Shown here: piece after piece, positions 18,261-26,344 of the stretch
How positions within the stretch are numbered: the first letter of the stretch is position 1
How the letters are laid out: every line of letters begins with the position of its first letter
From: JAICXG01 sp036494545
GTDB taxonomy: Bacteria > Verrucomicrobiota > Verrucomicrobiia > Chthoniobacterales > UBA10450
Length of the DNA: 64,000 bases
Reading direction: 5' to 3'
Assembly: GCA_036494545.1 (NCBI GenBank)
Contig: DASXOB010000007.1
Span: forward strand, 124,001-188,000
Position numbers and translations under genes: made by a program
Notes under the pieces: generated by a model
What the model was told of the DNA's origin: nothing
Database searches by the model: none
The model's input: only the letters and a program-made list of their open reading frames with translations

Positions 18261-18737
18261 ATGGCCGGGCTCGATCTGCTCGAGGAAGTGAAAGCGACTT
18301 TGGACAAGGGTGAGTCGCCGCGGACCGTCCTTCCCGAGGTGCTCGATTTACTCCTGCGACGTTTTGATTGCACGACCGGCACAGTGCACGTGCTCGATCA
18401 GGCATCGGGGCTTTTGATGCTCGAAGCCCAGCGCGGCATTCCTGAGATTGTGCTCGAGAAGATCAAACGGATTCCCATTGGAAAAGGCATGGCTGGCATC
18501 GCCGCCGAACGTCGTCAGCCGGTGCAGGTCTGCAATTTGCAGACTGACAGTTCGGGCGTCGTTAGGCAAGGAGCACGCGATACCAGGATGGAAGGCTCAA
18601 TTGCCGCGCCCGTCCTGGATTCCCGGGGCCAGCTCAAGGGCACGCTCGGCGTTGCCAAGCCGGTGGCTTACGACTTCACGCCGCAAGAATGCGATCTGCT
18701 CATGAAAACCGGCGCGCTCCTCGCCGAACGACTCTGA
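18261..18737 (+). CDS. GAF-domain protein heading the ebo operon
   Basis: The 158-residue protein is almost entirely one GAF domain (about 18-155): VLDLLLRRFDCTTGTVHVLD, then IPIGKGMAGIAAERRQPVQV and GTLGVAKPVAYDF. GAF domains bind small ligands or act in dimer signalling; no output domain is attached. Its TGA overlaps the start of the next gene (TGATG), which places it in the same transcription unit as the ebo genes. A sensory or scaffolding role for the pathway is possible but unproven. One exact dispersed 9-mer lies at 18559. Confidence 0.8.
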   Translation: MAGLDLLEEVKATLDKGESPRTVLPEVLDLLLRRFDCTTGTVHVLDQASGLLMLEAQRGIPEIVLEKIKRIPIGKGMAGIAAERRQPVQVCNLQTDSSGVVRQGARDTRMEGSIAAPVLDSRGQLKGTLGVAKPVAYDFTPQECDLLMKTGALLAERL

Positions 18738-19009
18738 TGATGAGACGCGACGAAGTTCTCAATCTTTACTTTTTGGAAGCGCGCTCAAAGCTGATCGATC
18801 TCGCTGCTTTCCTCGATCGCGTGGAACGAAGCAGCGGTGAGGATGATTTTCGTCTCCATGCCTTCCGCGCCGCACTCCGACACTTGAGCGCCGCCGAGCC
18901 GGATAAGGCAAAAGCCGTCCTCACGACCTTGAGCGATCCGACGACGGAGCCGCTCGAAAAAGCCACGACGAAGGGTGCGACCGGCGCCTGGCCACAGTTC
19001 AAAGGCTGA
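18737..19009 (+). CDS. Small protein at the eboA position
   Basis: A 90-residue helical protein (MMRRDEVLNLYFLEARSKLI...) whose start overlaps the GAF stop and whose TGA overlaps the eboB ATG. Middle residues read AAFLDRVERSSGEDDFRL and LRHLSAAEPDKAKAVLTTL. EboA, the usual first member of the cluster, is clearly longer, and no EboA signature was recognised. It may be a shortened functional equivalent or an unrelated lineage-specific subunit. The tight coupling on both sides argues that it is real. Confidence 0.65.
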   Translation: MMRRDEVLNLYFLEARSKLIDLAAFLDRVERSSGEDDFRLHAFRAALRHLSAAEPDKAKAVLTTLSDPTTEPLEKATTKGATGAWPQFKG

Positions 19010-19812
19010 TGCGTTACATCGAACCGCACGCCCACATGGTGAGCCGTGTGACCGACGATTACGTCGCGATGTCGACGGCGGGTTGTCGCGCGGTTTGCGA
19101 GCCGGCATTCTGGGCGGGCTTTGATCGCAGCTCGGTCGAGGGTTTTCGCAGCTATTTCACCCAACTCACCGAGCATGAGCCGAAGCGCGCCGCCAATTTC
19201 CTTCTCCCACATTTCTGCTGGCTTTGTATCAATCCCAAGGAATCGGAAGACACGAAGCTGGCTGACGAAGTTCTCGCCATCATTCCGGAGTTCGTCGATC
19301 GGCCTAACGTTCTCGGGATCGGCGAGATTGGGTTGAACAAAAACAGTCGCAACGAGATCAGCGTCCTGGAAAAGCATGTCGACCTCGCTGCCCGGCTCAG
19401 CCGCTTAATCCTGGTCCACACGCCGCATCTCGAAGACAAACTAAAAGGCACGCGTCTCATTATCGACGTTCTGAAAAATGATCCCCGCATCGATCCCGGT
19501 CGTGTGCTGATAGATCACGTCGAGGAACACACCGCGCCGGTCGTCCTGGAGTCTGGCTTCTGGGCGGGGATTACGCTTTACCCGCAATCGAAATGCACAC
19601 CTTCGCGTGCCATTGACATGGTGGAGCGTTATGGGAGCGATCGGCTCTGGCTGAATTGTGCCTGTGACTGGGGTGCGAGCGACCCACTGGCGGTACCAAA
19701 GGCCGCCCTCGAAATGCGCAAACGCGGCCATGACGAGGACGCAATCGATTTCCTTATTTATCGCAATCCCTGTCGGTTCCTGGGGCAAAGCTCAGTCTTC
19801 AAACTTTCCTGA
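19009..19812 (+). CDS. eboB: TatD-like metal-dependent hydrolase, EboB
   Basis: The 267-residue amidohydrolase-fold protein has EPHAHMVSRVTDDY near the start (the HxH metal site), IGEIGLNKNS at about 104-113, LVHTPHLEDK at 132-141, VLIDHVEEHT at 164-173, and a late acidic residue in CACDWGASDP. This is the TatD-like member of the ebo cluster, which in cyanobacteria and other bacteria is linked to moving or modifying metabolite precursors across the inner membrane. The exact reaction is unknown. It is coupled to the preceding gene by TGATG and is 12 bp before eboE. Confidence 0.85.
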   Translation: MRYIEPHAHMVSRVTDDYVAMSTAGCRAVCEPAFWAGFDRSSVEGFRSYFTQLTEHEPKRAANFLLPHFCWLCINPKESEDTKLADEVLAIIPEFVDRPNVLGIGEIGLNKNSRNEISVLEKHVDLAARLSRLILVHTPHLEDKLKGTRLIIDVLKNDPRIDPGRVLIDHVEEHTAPVVLESGFWAGITLYPQSKCTPSRAIDMVERYGSDRLWLNCACDWGASDPLAVPKAALEMRKRGHDEDAIDFLIYRNPCRFLGQSSVFKLS

Positions 19813-19824
19813 ACCGTAACCCGC

Positions 19825-20952
19825 ATGAAGCTGCGCGCGGGTCATCACCTCGCCTATTCGACCAACGTCCATCCCGGCGAGACTTGGAGCGAAACCCTTC
19901 GTGCCCTCGAGCAACTCACCTTGCCGGTCCGGGCGGCGATTTCGCCTAACGAATCGTTCGGGATTGGTCTGCGTCTGAGCGATCAGGCTTCGCGCGAGCT
20001 GATCGAGCCGGGAGTTCTCGAACAATTCCACGAATGGCTGGACGCACACGACTGCTATGTCTTCACGATCAACGGATTTCCTTTCGGAAGATTTCACGGC
20101 GGGCGAGTGAAGGAACAGGTTTATCTTCCGGATTGGACGACGCAGGCACGGCTCGATTACACGAAGCGTCTTTTTGACATTCTAGCAGCACTTTTGCCTA
20201 ACGACGTTGAAGGCAGCGTCAGCACGGTGCCGGGCTCATTCAAGGAGTTCATCGCGGGCGAAGATCAAGTCGAAGCAATTCGGCAAAACCTTCAACATTG
20301 CGATAAATATATTTCGCGACTTTCCGAGAAACACGGCTGCAAACTGCATCTGGGACTGGAACCGGAACCGCTTGGACTTTTCGAAAATACTCAGGAAACG
20401 CTGCGTTTCTTCGAAGAGTTGCCTAACGAACACCTGGGCGTGAACTACGATGCCTGTCACTTCGCGGTCGAGTACGAAAGTGCGATTGAAAGCCTGCGCG
20501 CACTCCACTCCGCTGGGATTCGGATCAGCAAGTTGCATCTGAGTTCGGCACTGCGTTGCGTGCCGACGATCGAGTCTACCGCGCGGCTGCGCGCGTTTGC
20601 GGACGACATTTACCTGCACCAGGTCATCGCACGCTCACCCGATGACAGTCTGCACCGCTACAAGGATTTGCCGATCGCGCTCAGGGCTAATGATTCGGCT
20701 GAAGAATGGCGCATTCACTTTCACGTGCCGCTCTATGCGGAGGCGGATGAGCCGCTTTTGACGACGAACGATCACGTTGTCGGCGTGCTTGATTGGCTGG
20801 CGGCGAATCCAGGCGCCTGTTCCCATCTCGAGATGGAAACCTATACCTGGCAGGTGCTGCCCGATTCGCTGCGAAGCGCCAGCCTAACGAGTCAGTTGAT
20901 CTGCGAATACGAATGGACGCTGGCGCGGCTGCGCGAGCGAAACCTGGCATGA
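19825..20952 (+). CDS. eboE: Metabolite traffic protein EboE (xylose-isomerase-like TIM barrel)
   Basis: The 375-residue TIM-barrel protein opens with the family-typical LRAGHHLAYSTNVHPGETW, followed by FTINGFPFGRFHGGRVKEQVY (read in parts), KLHLGLEPEPLG and VNYDACHFAVEYE. The His/Glu/Asp pattern suits a metal-binding sugar-isomerase-like site. The gene carries four exact copies of the dispersed 9-mer (19944, 20196, 20421, 20882), read as SPNE, LPND, LPNE and SLTS. The same DNA word is therefore tolerated in two frames. It overlaps eboC by 4 bp. Confidence 0.9.
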   Translation: MKLRAGHHLAYSTNVHPGETWSETLRALEQLTLPVRAAISPNESFGIGLRLSDQASRELIEPGVLEQFHEWLDAHDCYVFTINGFPFGRFHGGRVKEQVYLPDWTTQARLDYTKRLFDILAALLPNDVEGSVSTVPGSFKEFIAGEDQVEAIRQNLQHCDKYISRLSEKHGCKLHLGLEPEPLGLFENTQETLRFFEELPNEHLGVNYDACHFAVEYESAIESLRALHSAGIRISKLHLSSALRCVPTIESTARLRAFADDIYLHQVIARSPDDSLHRYKDLPIALRANDSAEEWRIHFHVPLYAEADEPLLTTNDHVVGVLDWLAANPGACSHLEMETYTWQVLPDSLRSASLTSQLICEYEWTLARLRERNLA

Positions 20953-21788
20953 GCAAGCCCGGAAAACTGCGTGCCTGGCTCGTCCTCGCCCGAGCTTCGA
21001 ACCTGCCGACGGTCTGGTCGAATTGCGTCGCAGGCTGCTGGCTCGGCGGGTGGAATTCACTGGCAACGGTCTTTCTCGTTTGCCTGACGGGTAGCCTTTT
21101 CTACACGGGCGGGATGTTTCTCAACGACTTCTGCGATGTCGGGTTCGATCGTGAATACAAACGCGAACGTCCGATCGTTGCCGGTCAGGTAACGTGCCAG
21201 CAGGCTGGCTTAGCGGCGCTTGTCCTATTCATCGTCGGTTTGCTCCTTGCTTGGGCAATCGCGCCTAACGTTCTGCTTTTTGGAGTCATTCTTGTCATGG
21301 TGATCGTCGCCTATGATTTCCTGCACAAACGGATCGCCTGGGCACCTCTGTTAATGGCGACCTGCCGGTTCCTTCTTTATCTCATGGCCGCGGCGGCCGG
21401 CGTTCTCGGCCTAACGACACGAGGGTTCGGTTTTGCTATCGGTCTTGCGCTTTATGTCGTGGGATTGAGTTATCTCGCTCGCGGCGAAAGCCGGGTCGCG
21501 CGTACCTCGACGGTTTGGCTAACGTTCCTTTTCGCGCCAGTCCTGGTTGCTTTCTCTTTCCGTTTTAGCTGGCTGACGCTGATCTGCGCGCTGCCGTTGC
21601 TCCTTTGGATCTGGCGCGCTTTGGCGGTCGGGAAAGAAAATGTCGGCCGCGGAGTTGCGGCGCTTCTCGCTGGCATAGTGCTTGTCGATCTCCTGGCCGT
21701 GTCGCCGGTTTCCCTGCTGCCGTGGATCGTTTTCGCCGGTCTTTTCGGTGCGGCTTTGCTCTTTCAACGTTACGTTCCCGCCACCTGA
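20949..21788 (+). CDS. eboC: UbiA-like prenyltransferase-fold membrane protein EboC
   Basis: The 279-residue integral membrane protein has about eight hydrophobic segments. It shows UbiA-type motifs: RASNLPTVWSNCVAG near the N-terminus, NDFCDVGFDREYKRERPI (the NDxxD-type Asp-rich loop), and the second loop YDFLHKRIAWAP. The start at 20949 overlaps the eboE stop (ATGA); the longer frame is antisense-like read-through of eboE. In ebo clusters EboC is expected to sit in the inner membrane and handle a polyprenyl-linked or similar substrate. Confidence 0.9.
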   Translation: MSKPGKLRAWLVLARASNLPTVWSNCVAGCWLGGWNSLATVFLVCLTGSLFYTGGMFLNDFCDVGFDREYKRERPIVAGQVTCQQAGLAALVLFIVGLLLAWAIAPNVLLFGVILVMVIVAYDFLHKRIAWAPLLMATCRFLLYLMAAAAGVLGLTTRGFGFAIGLALYVVGLSYLARGESRVARTSTVWLTFLFAPVLVAFSFRFSWLTLICALPLLLWIWRALAVGKENVGRGVAALLAGIVLVDLLAVSPVSLLPWIVFAGLFGAALLFQRYVPAT

Positions 21789-21794
21789 TTCAAG

Positions 21795-22958
21795 ATGAAA
21801 AGGCAAGACGCCATCACCTGCGAGTTCGCCGTTCCCTTTAGATTTCGGGTTTATTTTACCGAAGGCGTCTTTGATTCGGAGAACGAGCTTCTGCGCGAGG
21901 TGTTGCGCGAAGGCGGTGAGCGATGCGAACGCGTGCTCGCTGTTCTCGACGAGGCGGTCTTCGCCGCGAGCCCGTCGACGATCGACGATCTCGGCAACTA
22001 CCTCGCAGAATCGAATGTCGATTTGGTTTGCCCGCCGATCATGTTGCCCGGAGGCGAAGCTTTGAAGAATCAACCCATGGCCGTGAACGAAGTCTGCGGA
22101 TTGATCGAGCGTTACAAGCTTTCACGGCATTCGTTCGTGATCGCGATCGGAGGTGGCGCGCTGCTCGATGTTGTTGGTTTTGCCGCCGCGACGACGCATC
22201 GCGGTGTGCGTCTCATCCGGCTGCCTACGACCACGCTCAGTCAGGCTGATGGCGGCGTTGGGGTGAAAAACGCGATCAACGCGTTCGGAAAAAAAAATTT
22301 CATCGGCACGTTCGCGCCGCCGTTTGCAGTGATTAGCGATAGCCTTTTTCTCGAAACCCTTTCACCCTCCGAAAAAACAGCGGGCTACATCGAGGCGATC
22401 AAGGTCGGACTGATTCGCGATGCGGAGTTCTTTTTCGAGATCGAACGCCTGGCTAAGGCGTTAAATCGTTTCGAGCCGGCGGCGATCCAGCGACTCGTTA
22501 GGCGGTGTGCCGAACTGCACGTGCAACACATCGCGGAAAGCGGCGACCCGTTTGAACGTGGCTCGGCGCGACCGCTCGATTTTGGGCATTGGGCGGCGCA
22601 TAAGATCGAGCAGCTCTCCTCCTTTCGACTTCGCCACGGAGAAGCGGTCGCGATTGGGATCGCGCTCGATGTCATCTACTCACGCGAAGCGGGCCATCTG
22701 GATCCATTCGACGCGACACGGATCCTGGCCTTGCTGCAAGAGCTTGGATTTCCCTTTTTCGCAGACGAGATGCGCGACCTCGACGCGGTTCTCGTTGGTC
22801 TGGATGAATTTAGGGAACACCTCGGCGGAGACCTGACGATCACTCTTCTGAAGGGAATTGGCCGCGGATTTGAAGTGCACGAAATGTCCCGCGAGCTGGT
22901 CGCACGGGCGCTCGAAGAATTGCGCGGACGCGATCGCGCCTTCGTCCCTGCGGGATGA
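21795..22958 (+). CDS. eboD: 3-dehydroquinate-synthase-like sugar phosphate cyclase EboD
   Basis: The 387-residue protein of the sugar phosphate cyclase superfamily has the NAD-binding IAIGGGALLDVVGFAAAT (about 117-134). This is followed by HRGVRLIRLPTTTLSQADGG and VGVKNAINAFGKKNFIG, then metal-binding residues in EAIKVGLIRD, DFGHWAAHKIE and RHGEAVAIG. It differs from AroB in these motifs and fits the EboD subgroup, whose product is not established. It starts 6 bp after eboC and overlaps eboF by 4 bp. Confidence 0.88.
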   Translation: MKRQDAITCEFAVPFRFRVYFTEGVFDSENELLREVLREGGERCERVLAVLDEAVFAASPSTIDDLGNYLAESNVDLVCPPIMLPGGEALKNQPMAVNEVCGLIERYKLSRHSFVIAIGGGALLDVVGFAAATTHRGVRLIRLPTTTLSQADGGVGVKNAINAFGKKNFIGTFAPPFAVISDSLFLETLSPSEKTAGYIEAIKVGLIRDAEFFFEIERLAKALNRFEPAAIQRLVRRCAELHVQHIAESGDPFERGSARPLDFGHWAAHKIEQLSSFRLRHGEAVAIGIALDVIYSREAGHLDPFDATRILALLQELGFPFFADEMRDLDAVLVGLDEFREHLGGDLTITLLKGIGRGFEVHEMSRELVARALEELRGRDRAFVPAG

Positions 22959-24328
22959 AAAGGACCGCGGTTCTCGATGTTGTTGGCCTAACGACGCCGC
23001 TGATCGAGCGAATGCCGCGTCTGCGTGCGTTTGCAGCCGGGAAAGATTTGCGGACGATCGTGCCAGCGTTCCCCGCAGTCACCTGCACGGCGCAATCCAC
23101 TTATCTTACCGGCCACACGTCCGCGGAACACGGCATCGTTGGCAACGGCTGGTACGATCGGGACCTGGCCGAAGTCCATTTCTGGAAACAATCGAATCAT
23201 CTCGTGCGCGGCCGAAAACTCTGGGAAGAGTTGCGCGGACAAGTTCCCGGCTTCACCTGCGCGAAGCTTTTCTGGTGGTACAACATGTATTCCACCGCCG
23301 ACTACTCGATCACCCCACGACCCATGTATCCAGCGGACGGTCGCAAACTGTTCGACATTTACACCGCGCCTTTCGATATCCGGTTCGCGATCAAGAAAGA
23401 TCTCGGCGAATTCCCCTTTACCAGTTTCTGGGGGCCGGGGGCCGGAATCAGCTCGTCGCGTTGGATCGCGGAATCAGCGAAGTGGATCGAGGAGCGTTAT
23501 CAACCGACGCTTAGTCTCGTTTATCTACCACATCTCGATTACAACCTGCAAAAGATCGGTCCTAACGATCCTGCTATTGCGAGTGACTTACAGTTACTCG
23601 ACGACTTGTTAGGCGAGCTAGTCTCATTTTTTCAGCAACGCGACATTCAGCTCGTGATTCTTTCCGAATACGGAATCACCCCGGTTGATCATCCGGTCTC
23701 GCTCAATCGCGTTTTTCGGAAACGCGGCTGGATAGCGATTAAGGACGAACTTGGATTGGAAATGGTCGATTGCGGCGCGAGCAAGGTTTTCGCCGTGGCC
23801 GATCACCAGATCGCCCATGTTTACGTAAACGAGGTGTCCTTACTTGAAGAAGTACGTTCTGTTCTACAATCGGAAGCAGGGGTGGAAACCGTGCTTGATC
23901 GCACCGAACAGGCGTCGTTAGGCATTAATCATTCGCGCGCCGGCGATCTGGTGGCCATCGCCGACGCGCGCAGTTGGTTCACCTATTACTACTGGCTCGA
24001 CGACGAAGTGGCGCCCGACTTCGCGCGCACGGTTGAAATCCATCGCAAGATTGGCTACGACCCGGTCGAGTTGTTCATTGATCCGGCGATCAAATTTCCC
24101 GCAGCCCGGGTTGGTGCATTTCTGTTGAAAAAAAAGCTCGGCCTGCGCGGATTGCTCGAAGTCATTCCTCTTGACGCGGCCCTCATCAAAGGCTCGCATG
24201 GCCGGATTCCGGAGCGCGCTGAAGATCATCCAGTCATCATCGCCGAGAGCCTTGCGATGTCGCCCCGTGCGATCAGAGCCACCGATGTCTACCGATTGCT
24301 CCGTGGCATTAGCTTGAATGCAACGTAA
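22955..24328 (+). CDS. eboF: Type I phosphodiesterase / nucleotide pyrophosphatase-like EboF
   Basis: The 457-residue member of the alkaline-phosphatase superfamily has VLDVVGLTTPLIERMP at the start, then VTCTAQSTYLTGHTSAEHG with the catalytic Thr/Ser region. This is followed by NGWYDRDLAEVHFW, a metal-site segment LPHLDYNLQKIG, and LSEYGITPVDHP and SHGRIPE with late His/Asp ligands. It is the last gene of the ebo operon, overlapping eboD by 4 bp. No signal peptide is evident, so it probably acts in the cytoplasm or at the inner face of the membrane. Confidence 0.87.
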   Translation: MKRTAVLDVVGLTTPLIERMPRLRAFAAGKDLRTIVPAFPAVTCTAQSTYLTGHTSAEHGIVGNGWYDRDLAEVHFWKQSNHLVRGRKLWEELRGQVPGFTCAKLFWWYNMYSTADYSITPRPMYPADGRKLFDIYTAPFDIRFAIKKDLGEFPFTSFWGPGAGISSSRWIAESAKWIEERYQPTLSLVYLPHLDYNLQKIGPNDPAIASDLQLLDDLLGELVSFFQQRDIQLVILSEYGITPVDHPVSLNRVFRKRGWIAIKDELGLEMVDCGASKVFAVADHQIAHVYVNEVSLLEEVRSVLQSEAGVETVLDRTEQASLGINHSRAGDLVAIADARSWFTYYYWLDDEVAPDFARTVEIHRKIGYDPVELFIDPAIKFPAARVGAFLLKKKLGLRGLLEVIPLDAALIKGSHGRIPERAEDHPVIIAESLAMSPRAIRATDVYRLLRGISLNAT

Positions 24329-24380
24329 GGGGTTTTGAAATTCTGTTTTCGCCACTTGGCGGAGGCACTAGATTGCGCGC

Positions 24381-26003
24381 GTGAGCTACCAGGTTTTTGC
24401 TCGAAAATATCGGCCGCAGACGTTCGACGATCTCGTCGGGCAGGAGCATGTTGTGCGCACACTCAAGAATGCTGTCGAGCAGAACCGGCTCGCTCATGCC
24501 TATCTGTTTGTCGGTCCGCGCGGGATCGGAAAAACCTCAAGCGCCCGCATTTTGGCCAAGGCTCTCAATTGCATTCATGGGCCCACCACGAACCCGTGTG
24601 GCGTGTGCGATAACTGCAAGGAAATTGCCGCCGGCAACAGCCTTGATGTACTGGAGATCGATGGCGCGAGCAACAACGGCGTTGAACAGGTGCGCGAGCT
24701 GCGTGACAACGTGCGCTACGTGCCGGCCAAGTCGCACTTTAAGGTCTACATCATTGATGAAGTGCACATGCTAAGCCCAGCCGCCTTTAACGCCCTGCTA
24801 AAAACCCTCGAAGAACCGCCCGAGCACGTGAAGTTCATCTTTGCGACCACCGAGCCGCAAAAGGTTTTGCCCACGATCCTGAGTCGTTGCCAGCGTTTCG
24901 ATCTGCATCGGATCCCGACGAACCTGATTGCCGACCATCTCCAATTCATCGCGAAGAAAGAGAAGGTAAAACTCGAGTCCGCGGCGGCGCACGCAATCGC
25001 ACGCGGGGCGGATGGCGGATTACGCGACGCAGAATCGATGCTCGATCAGCTGGTGGCTTTTTGCGGAGAGACGATCGCAGAGAGCGACGTGCTGAATGTC
25101 TTTGGTTTCACGAGCGCACAGACTGTGGCGAATTTCACCGCCAGGATTCTCCGCGGCGAAACTTCCGAGGCGCTTGCTCTCCTCGATGAGCAGGCGGCAG
25201 CGGGCAAAGAGATGATGAAGCTGATGAGCGATCTGATTGCTCACCTGCGCGATCTGCTCGTCTGCAAGGTAAAACCGGACGCTCTTTCCGCCGAGGCTGC
25301 CTCCGAGGTGCAATTGTCGTTAGGTGAAGAGGCCGGTCTGATCGAGATCGGACGGCTGATCGAGCTGATCGAGCAATTCGCCGAAGCCGAAGGCCGAATG
25401 AAATGGGTACCCAACAAGAAGCTGCATTTTGAAGTCGCGGTTATCAAAGCCATCCAAACCCTGAGTCAGGTGACGCTGGATGAAGTGATCGAAAATTTAT
25501 CGGCCTTACGCAATCGTGGTATGCCCGCTTCGCCTCCGCCAACATCGCCGGCAAAGGCATCGCTGGCGCAGCCGGCTTCAGCGCGGCAAGAAAAACCGAC
25601 CTCCCTGCCTAACGAGGATATAAGCTTAGTCTGGCCGACAGTTGTTCAACTGGCTGGATCCCGCCGGCCTTTGATGAAGCCGTGGCTCGAGAATGCGCAT
25701 TTTCGCGGGACGCAAGACCGCATCCTTCGCCTTGGCTTCGCGCCGGCGAGTAAGACCGCGATGGAAGCGCTTGCTCGGCCTAATTACCGAACTTTCCTCG
25801 AAGGGCTTTTGAAAGAAGTTACTGGCGGTGACTGGAAGCTGGATCTGAACATTGTGGAAGGCCTATCCGTGCCCGAGAAGAGGCTGGAAGCTGAGGCGGG
25901 GACGAATCGACCTAACGATCGCATCGATTCCTTTCGAGACGATCCGCTTATTCAGGAAGCCTTGGAAATCTTTAAGGGCGAAATCAAATCTGTCACCAAC
26001 TGA
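24381..26003 (+). CDS. dnaX: DNA polymerase III gamma/tau subunit
   Basis: Clamp-loader ATPase of the replicative polymerase. The 540 residues start from GTG (MSYQVFARKYRPQTFDDLVGQ). They contain Walker A VGPRGIGKTS (44-53), the zinc-binding C64, C73, C76 and C79, Walker B YIIDEVHML (about 123-131), and sensor-type SRCQRFDLHR. The C-terminal third is tau-like and less conserved. No slippery A-run for the E. coli type frameshift was noticed. It forms the usual pair with ybaB, 20 bp downstream. Confidence 0.95.
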   Translation: MSYQVFARKYRPQTFDDLVGQEHVVRTLKNAVEQNRLAHAYLFVGPRGIGKTSSARILAKALNCIHGPTTNPCGVCDNCKEIAAGNSLDVLEIDGASNNGVEQVRELRDNVRYVPAKSHFKVYIIDEVHMLSPAAFNALLKTLEEPPEHVKFIFATTEPQKVLPTILSRCQRFDLHRIPTNLIADHLQFIAKKEKVKLESAAAHAIARGADGGLRDAESMLDQLVAFCGETIAESDVLNVFGFTSAQTVANFTARILRGETSEALALLDEQAAAGKEMMKLMSDLIAHLRDLLVCKVKPDALSAEAASEVQLSLGEEAGLIEIGRLIELIEQFAEAEGRMKWVPNKKLHFEVAVIKAIQTLSQVTLDEVIENLSALRNRGMPASPPPTSPAKASLAQPASARQEKPTSLPNEDISLVWPTVVQLAGSRRPLMKPWLENAHFRGTQDRILRLGFAPASKTAMEALARPNYRTFLEGLLKEVTGGDWKLDLNIVEGLSVPEKRLEAEAGTNRPNDRIDSFRDDPLIQEALEIFKGEIKSVTN

Positions 26004-26023
26004 CCTAACGAGTAAAAGAGACG

Positions 26024-26344
26024 ATGAATATCAACAAGTTGATGAAGCAGGCGCAGAAAATGCAGGAGCAGATGGCCAAGACCCAGGCTGAGCTTGAAGA
26101 AAAAACCGTCGAAGTCGTCACGGGTGGCGGTCGGGTTACGGTGGTGGCTAACGGTGCTGGAGACATCCTCTCGATCAAGATCGCGAAAGAAGTCGTCGAT
26201 CCTGAGGATGTGGAAATTCTGGAAGACATGATTCTGAGCGGGGTGCAACAGGCCATCGCCAAGGGCAAAGAGATGGCCGGCTCGGAAATGTCGAAGTTGA
26301 CCGGTGGAATGAATCTGCCCGGCCTAAGTGGGCTCGGCCTGTAA
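26024..26344 (+). CDS. YbaB/EbfC nucleoid-associated protein
   Basis: The 106-residue protein has the typical INKLMKQAQKMQEQMAKTQ helix, a TVEVVTGGGRVTVVANG hairpin and a C-terminal helix ending in Gly/Leu-rich residues. YbaB family members are DNA-binding dimers often encoded directly after dnaX, as here. An ACCTAACGA one-mismatch copy of the dispersed word sits in the 20-bp spacer. Its last 21 bp overlap the convergent opgH gene. Confidence 0.92.
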   Translation: MNINKLMKQAQKMQEQMAKTQAELEEKTVEVVTGGGRVTVVANGAGDILSIKIAKEVVDPEDVEILEDMILSGVQQAIAKGKEMAGSEMSKLTGGMNLPGLSGLGL

